Part shown: one piece after another, positions 33,424 to 37,497 of the stretch
Numbering within the stretch: position 1 is the stretch's first letter
Layout of the letters: every line of letters starts with the position of its first letter
Origin: Clostridiales bacterium
GTDB lineage: Bacteria; Bacillota; Clostridia; Oscillospirales; CAG-272
Assembly (NCBI GenBank): GCA_003523225.1
Contig: DPGK01000029.1
Coordinates: 91,480 to 128,976 of the forward strand
Reading direction: 5' to 3'
Length of the DNA: 37,497 bases
Notes under the pieces: generated by a model
Told to the model about the DNA's origin: nothing
The model's database searches: none
Seen by the model: only the letters and a program-made list of their open reading frames with translations
Position numbers and translations under genes: made by a program

Positions 33424-35022
33424 ATGCCCGAAAAAGCGCAGAGCCGCGCAAGATCGCTGATATACAATTCGCTCCTTTTGTCCGCGGCGGCAATACTGAT
33501 GCGCGCGGTCGGAGTCAGCTTCAGTGTATGGATATCCAACCGCGTCGGGGCGGAGGTAATGGGACTTTACTCGCTCTGCACCGGCGTGTGGGGATTTGCG
33601 CTGACGCTTGCAACCTCAGGCGTCAATCTGGCAGCCACACGTACCGTCGCACAGGCGCTTGGGGCTGGCGAGGAGCGCGGAGGCGGTAACGCAAGAGCGG
33701 CGCTCAGACGCGCACTTCTATATGCTGCCGGGTTTGGCACGCTTGCGGCACTGCTGCTGATCTTTTCGGCAAAGGCGATAGGTCTGCACATTCTCGGGGA
33801 TGCGCGGACGGTGCGTCCGTTGCGCCTTCTGGGAATATCGCTCCCGGCGATATCCGTTTCCTCGGCGCTGTCAGGATATTTCTCGGCGGTAAGGCGGGTA
33901 TGGAAAAGCGCGCTCTCGCAGGTGTGCGAGCAGTCTGTAAAGATATTTGCGGTTTCCGCGCTTCTTGTGCGACTGCTGCCGCTTGGCGTCGAGTGGTGCT
34001 GTACCGCGCTTGTGCTTGGCGGGGCGATATCCGAAATTTTCTCCTGCCTTGTGGGGGCAATTCTTTATGTGTCTGACCTTCGCCGTCATATAGGAAATGG
34101 CAAACCGACGATAAGCGGCAGGGAAAGCACCCGGCGACTGCTTTCAACAGCGCTTCCGGTGGCGTTTAGCGCTTATGTGCGCTCCGGCTTGACGACCGTA
34201 GAGCATATTCTCATTCCGTCGGGACTTGAAAAATACGGCGCTACACGCGGCGGCGCGCTTGCCGAGTACGGTATGCTTAACGCAATGGTCATGCCTGTGG
34301 TGATGTTCCCGTACGCCGTGATATATTCCTTTACAGGCTTGCTTGTTCCCGAGCTGACCGCCGCCGCATCTCTTGAACAGCGACATCGCATAAGCTATAT
34401 TTCGGGGCGGGTATGGAGGCTGACGATCATATTCGGAACGGGTGTTGCCGGGTTGCTTATCTGCTTTGCCGATGAGCTGGGATATGCCCTTTACGGCTCG
34501 GCTGACGCCGCGCGGTTTATCAGGCTGTTGGGACCGCTCATGCCGGTGATGTACCTTGACACCGTGACCGATTCGATGCTAAAGGGACTTGGCGAGCAGG
34601 TCTACACCATGAATGTGAATATTGCCGACGCGGCGCTTTCCGCGGGGCTGGTATGGATATTGGTTCCAAGGTATGGGATCTCCGGTTATATCGCGGTGCT
34701 TTACATAAGCGAGCTGATAAATTTTGCACTCAGCGCCGCGCGGCTCTTGCGCGTGAGTGCCATGCGTCCGCGGGTGCTGAGCTGGGTATTTGCCCCGGTG
34801 CTTTGCGTGATAGGCGCGGCGTCAACGGCAAGAATGCTGCTTATGCTTCTGCCTCCTGTGCCGGAGGGCTGCCCTGCATGGCTGACGCTGACTTGTCATA
34901 TGGGGCTGACGCTGGTATTGTTTACACTCCTTCTGCGTGCGACGGGGTGCGTTGATACAGAAATTTCGGTATGGCTTTGCCGCTCTCTCGGTATACGGAG
35001 AAAAAAAGAGGAAATGACCTGA
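33424..35022 (+). CDS. SpoVB-like polysaccharide flippase (MOP superfamily)
   Basis: A 532-residue protein with about 14 hydrophobic helices, of the polysaccharide biosynthesis/MurJ-SpoVB branch of the MOP exporters. The N-terminus (RARSLIYNSLLLSAAAILMRAVGVSFSVW, core NSLLLSAAAILMRAVG) and NRVGAEVMGLYSLCTGVWGF are typical of stage V sporulation protein B and its paralogues, which move lipid-linked precursors across the membrane in spore cortex or wall synthesis. GAGAGGAAACG supplies the binding site. It ends near spo0A, which is convergent. Which lipid-linked substrate it moves cannot be told, and Clostridia often have several paralogues. Confidence 0.85.
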   Translation: MPEKAQSRARSLIYNSLLLSAAAILMRAVGVSFSVWISNRVGAEVMGLYSLCTGVWGFALTLATSGVNLAATRTVAQALGAGEERGGGNARAALRRALLYAAGFGTLAALLLIFSAKAIGLHILGDARTVRPLRLLGISLPAISVSSALSGYFSAVRRVWKSALSQVCEQSVKIFAVSALLVRLLPLGVEWCCTALVLGGAISEIFSCLVGAILYVSDLRRHIGNGKPTISGRESTRRLLSTALPVAFSAYVRSGLTTVEHILIPSGLEKYGATRGGALAEYGMLNAMVMPVVMFPYAVIYSFTGLLVPELTAAASLEQRHRISYISGRVWRLTIIFGTGVAGLLICFADELGYALYGSADAARFIRLLGPLMPVMYLDTVTDSMLKGLGEQVYTMNVNIADAALSAGLVWILVPRYGISGYIAVLYISELINFALSAARLLRVSAMRPRVLSWVFAPVLCVIGAASTARMLLMLLPPVPEGCPAWLTLTCHMGLTLVLFTLLLRATGCVDTEISVWLCRSLGIRRKKEEMT

Positions 35023-35082
35023 CTTGCCGTATGATGTCATATGGCTCTGCGGCGGTACGAATATATACGGCTTCAAAAATTT

Positions 35083-35115
35083 CCGGGCTTCGGCGCTTCG
35101 CCGCAGCCCGGTTTT
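35083..35115. terminator. Terminator between the flippase gene and spo0A
   Basis: CCGGGCT (35083-35089) and AGCCCGG (35105-35111) enclose an inner stem CGGCG/CGCCG with a CTT loop. TTTT follows on the plus strand, and an A-rich stretch at 35076-35080 gives a T-run on the minus strand. It should end both convergent transcripts. Confidence 0.88.
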
Positions 35116-35121
35116 CTACTT

Positions 35122-35904
35122 TTAATACAGCTTGTACTTGAGTCTGAGGTTATCTGCTATCATTGCAATAAATTCCGAGTTCGTAGGCTTGCCGCGGCTG
35201 TTCTGTATGGTATAGCCGAAATAGGAGTTCAGCGTTTCGACATCGCCGCGATCCCATGCCACCTCGATGGCGTGGCGTATGGCGCGCTCAACGCGGGAGG
35301 TCGTGGTCTGATATTTCTTGGCGACCGTGGGGTAGAGTACCTTGGTAACGGAATTGATGACGTCGCTGTCCCGCACCGTCATAAGAATTGCGGTACGCAG
35401 ATACTGATAACCCTTGATGTGCGCCGGAACGCCGATCTGGTGTATGATCTTTGTGACCTGCGTTTCAATGTCGGGGGTGCGATCCTGATCGACTGCCTGT
35501 CGTCCCTGAGCCTTTGCCGCACGTGTGCGGGTGATGCTCTTTATGTGGTCGGCAAGGCTGTCGCAGTCAACCGGCTTCAGCAGGCAAAGCTCGGCACCGG
35601 CATTCATGGCTTCAACAAATAGGTTCTGACTTGATACCATCGAAAGTATCATAAATGCCGGAGGCTCATCCGGCTCAAAGCTCATGCTGCGCGCACCGCG
35701 CAACACGCCGATGCCGTCGAGCTTTGAAAGCCACACGTCGACAAGCGCCACCGCAGGATGCAGGCGGGAGATGAGTTCGAGCGCTTCCTCGCCGTTCGAC
35801 GCCTCATATATCGCGCCAAAGCCCGCGCGCCGCAGTCCGTCGGCAATTGTCTGTCTTGATGTCTGATTTTCATCCGCTATAAGAATTTTTGTTGTGTTGT
35901 CCAT
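35122..35904 (-). CDS. spo0A: Sporulation master regulator Spo0A
   Basis: Response regulator that starts sporulation when phosphorylated. The receiver domain (1-125) has acidic residues Asp11/Glu12, phosphoacceptor Asp56 in [11 protein letters not shown] (same position as in Bacillus), Ser88 and Lys110 in LLKPVD. The DNA-binding domain (about 145-260) has [36 protein letters not shown] and the recognition helix in [18 protein letters not shown], then [13 protein letters not shown], all hallmarks of Spo0A. GGAGGAAG lies before the start. Here spo0A is not next to spoIVB, its frequent neighbour in Clostridia. The receiver differs from Bacillus more than the DNA-binding half. Confidence 0.97.
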   Translation of the reverse strand: MDNTTKILIADENQTSRQTIADGLRRAGFGAIYEASNGEEALELISRLHPAVALVDVWLSKLDGIGVLRGARSMSFEPDEPPAFMILSMVSSQNLFVEAMNAGAELCLLKPVDCDSLADHIKSITRTRAAKAQGRQAVDQDRTPDIETQVTKIIHQIGVPAHIKGYQYLRTAILMTVRDSDVINSVTKVLYPTVAKKYQTTTSRVERAIRHAIEVAWDRGDVETLNSYFGYTIQNSRGKPTNSEFIAMIADNLRLKYKLY

Positions 35905-35942
35905 TTTTCTTCCTCCGTTATGTTCTTGGATTTGACAACACT

Positions 35943-35971
35943 ATTATACCAAATAATACCAATATTTGCAA
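35943..35971 (-). promoter_or_regulatory. Promoter of spo0A
   Basis: On the minus strand TTGCAA (35971-35966) and TATAAT (35948-35943) are 17 bases apart, about 39 bases before the start. TTGTCAAA (35938-35931), one base from a TGTCGAA-type 0A box, lies just downstream of the -10. No clear sigma-H site is seen. Confidence 0.8.
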
Positions 35972-36054
35972 GTCAAAATACGAAAAATATTGCACAAAAA
36001 TGACAAGCGGGGATTGTTGATAATTACCAAATTATGCCACATAGTACCCAATAT
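35947..36054. repeat. Repeated TACCAAWW boxes upstream of spo0A
   Basis: Four related boxes read on the plus strand: TACCAAATA (35947-35955), TACCAATAT (35957-35965), TACCAAATT (36025-36033) and TACCCAATAT (36045-36054). The spacings are 10, 68 and 20 bases. The first two lie within the spo0A promoter. They resemble a multi-site operator but could be chance in AT-rich sequence. Confidence 0.5.
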
Positions 36055-36344
36055 GTGTACTTGCAGGCGCTGTGGAATAACAATATGTTGTGTATTGCGT
36101 TTTTTTGTCGGAGCTTTTTTGAGGCTTGCGCAGACGTCCGGCGTTGCTCCGGAGACCCGGAGGCGGGATCATCGCTCTACTGCCCTGACCTTTTGCAAAC
36201 AGGCATTATCGGCAATTACGACGCATCGCTTTGGTTAATGATGTTCATATTACACAACACGATACATAATAATTCATCGGACGTTCATAAATATGGATTA
36301 TAATAATATATACAAAGCGGTAAGACCTGAAAGGAATATCACAT
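36055..36344. other. Intergenic stretch with a GC-rich island, no gene identified
   Basis: Between spo0A and the DUF1385 gene I find no convincing coding region. A GC-rich block near 36125-36170 holds a perfect hairpin, CTCCGG (36147-36152) and CCGGAG (36157-36162) with an AGAC loop. Two T-runs (36102-36108 and 36115-36120) precede it; the first follows a weak CAATA/TATTG hairpin. TATAAT at 36299-36304 may be the -10 of the DUF1385 gene. A small RNA is possible but not shown. Confidence 0.35.
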
Positions 36345-37436
36345 ATGGCTAAAAAAGATGATAACAGATCATGCGCGATGAAGACCTCGATCGGCGGACA
36401 GGCGCTGCTTGAGGGAATCATGATGCGGGGGCCGGCAAAGACTGCGATGGCTGTCCGCCGTCCGGACGGAAGTATGTGTCTTGAGGAATGGAACAATAAG
36501 AAGAATACACGTCCCAAGATCACAAAGCTGCCCATCATCCGCGGTGTGTTCAATTTTATAGATTCAATGGTCATGGGGTATAAGACCCTCATGCGCTCTG
36601 CCGAGATCGCGGGGCTTGACGAGTCTGTGCCGGAGGCAGATCCCGCCAAGGATGAGAGCGCGTCGGCTGAGGCGAGCGGAGCCGTCCCGGAAAACGATAG
36701 CCCCGCACCCGTAAGCGGAGAAGAAAAAGAAAAGCCTGCCGCAGAAGAAAAGAGATCCGGCGAGGTATCCTCCGGCGTTATGACGGCGATGATGGTCTGC
36801 GCGGCGGTGCTTGGCGTGGCGCTGGCGCTGTTCCTGTTCAAGGTCATACCGGAAACGCTGTACGAGCTGCTTACCCGTGCTTTCCCGGTGCTCAGCAACC
36901 CCGGTTATGGCTATTCGCTCATACGTGCCGCGTTTACCGGTGTGGTCAAGATAATCATTCTTGTGGCATATATGGCGATTATCTCGCTGATGAAGGATAT
37001 AAAGCGCACGTTTATGTATCACGGCGCAGAGCATAAAACGATCTTCTGCTATGAAAAGGGGCTTGAGCTGACCGTTGAGAACGTCAGGATGCAAAAGCGC
37101 TTTCACCCCCGCTGCGGCACATCCTTCCTGATCCTTATGGTTCTTGTCTCGATCTTCATTACAATGTTCATACCTTCGACTCTCGTTGCCAACCGTGTGC
37201 TTAATGTTGTGCTTCGTTCTGTCATAGGCGTATTGCTTCTCCCGATAATCATGGGCATAGGCTACGAGCTTCTGAAGCTCGCCGGCAGACATGACAATCT
37301 GTTTACAAGGATAATTTCCGCTCCCGGTCAGTGGCTTCAGCATATAACCACCCGCGAGCCTGACGACGGAATGATCGAATGCGCGATAGCCGCCCTCAAA
37401 AAGGTCATTCCCGATGACGGCAGCGACCGCTGGTAA
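36345..37436 (+). CDS. DUF1385 membrane protein (YqhQ-like)
   Basis: A 363-residue membrane protein of the DUF1385/YqhQ family. The N-terminus has IGGQALLEGIMMRGP (16-30) and KLPIIRGVFNFIDSMVMGYK, and the later MYHGAEHKTIFCYEKG and KRFHPRCGTSFL are family hallmarks; His, Glu and Cys residues here could bind metal. Four to five helices follow residue 143. Residues about 91-141 form a Pro/Ala/Glu/Ser-rich insertion, making the protein longer than Bacillus YqhQ. Function is unknown. AAAGGAATATCACAT precedes the start. In many Firmicutes it lies next to prmC-prfA; here a terminator-like hairpin follows. Confidence 0.93.
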   Translation: MAKKDDNRSCAMKTSIGGQALLEGIMMRGPAKTAMAVRRPDGSMCLEEWNNKKNTRPKITKLPIIRGVFNFIDSMVMGYKTLMRSAEIAGLDESVPEADPAKDESASAEASGAVPENDSPAPVSGEEKEKPAAEEKRSGEVSSGVMTAMMVCAAVLGVALALFLFKVIPETLYELLTRAFPVLSNPGYGYSLIRAAFTGVVKIIILVAYMAIISLMKDIKRTFMYHGAEHKTIFCYEKGLELTVENVRMQKRFHPRCGTSFLILMVLVSIFITMFIPSTLVANRVLNVVLRSVIGVLLLPIIMGIGYELLKLAGRHDNLFTRIISAPGQWLQHITTREPDDGMIECAIAALKKVIPDDGSDRW

Positions 37437-37476
37437 GGTTTCGGGTCACAGGTCACATGATAGCAATAAAAGAAAC

Positions 37477-37497
37477 GGGCTGTCGCGTCAAGCGACA
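37477..37497 (+). terminator. Start of a terminator hairpin, cut by the window end
   Basis: GGGC followed by TGTCGC (37481-37486), a GTCAA loop and GCGACA (37492-37497) forms the upper part of a stem that would continue as GCCC beyond the window. It shares the GGGCTGTCGCG core with other hairpins here and probably ends the DUF1385 transcript. Confidence 0.7.

Noticed and set aside
36034..36303. Possible 89-residue protein upstream of the DUF1385 gene
   Set aside because: No ribosome binding site, Cys/His/Asn-rich unlike any family that I know, and it runs through AT-rich promoter sequence.

Overview
The window looks like chromosomal DNA of an endospore-forming Clostridia (Firmicutes), most likely a gut Oscillospirales- or Christensenellales-type lineage. 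The evidence is a C-type DNA polymerase III (polC), a Spo0A response regulator with its DNA-binding domain, a YlmC/YmxH-type PRC-barrel protein, a SpoVB-like flippase, strong AGGAGG-type ribosome binding sites and a purine riboswitch. The genus cannot be fixed from sequence reading alone. There is no phage, insertion sequence or CRISPR array.

Layout. (1) 1-2416: a small PRC-barrel gene, then rpsB-tsf behind a near-consensus promoter and a structured leader, closed by a 16-bp terminator hairpin. (2) 2492-15638: one long co-directional run, pyrH-frr-uppS-cdsA-dxr-rseP-ispG-polC, followed without an evident terminator by two lipoprotein genes. The run joins UMP synthesis, ribosome recycling, the undecaprenyl and CDP-diacylglycerol lipid steps, two MEP-pathway enzymes, a site-2 protease and the replicative polymerase. 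The first lipoprotein carries an endonuclease/exonuclease/phosphatase domain. (3) 15701-19711: a PAP2 phosphatase (minus), a sugar-phosphate isomerase-like TIM barrel (plus), and htpG plus a TSCPD-domain gene (minus). (4) 19844-22469: a one-domain HTH regulator directly ahead of comEC. (5) 22558-27948: consensus promoter, guanine-type purine riboswitch with terminator, then a BMP-family nucleoside ABC transporter (binding lipoprotein, double ATPase, two permeases). (6) 28001-28226: a pair of short hairpin repeats and tRNA-Val(GAC). (7) 28281-32781: a two-gene minus-strand L-rhamnose unit (rhaA and a GH106-like glycosidase). (8) 32896-37497: a CmpB-type membrane protein, a SpoVB-like flippase, spo0A (minus) and a DUF1385/YqhQ protein.

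Most genes are conserved housekeeping genes and no wholly new system stands out. The items most worth a second look are the guanine riboswitch with its long expression platform, an inverted repeat across the pyrH promoter, repeated TACCAAWW boxes upstream of spo0A, a His/Cys-rich acidic linker in HtpG, a ComEC whose metallo-beta-lactamase motif is degenerate, and the lipoprotein nuclease-like gene attached to polC.
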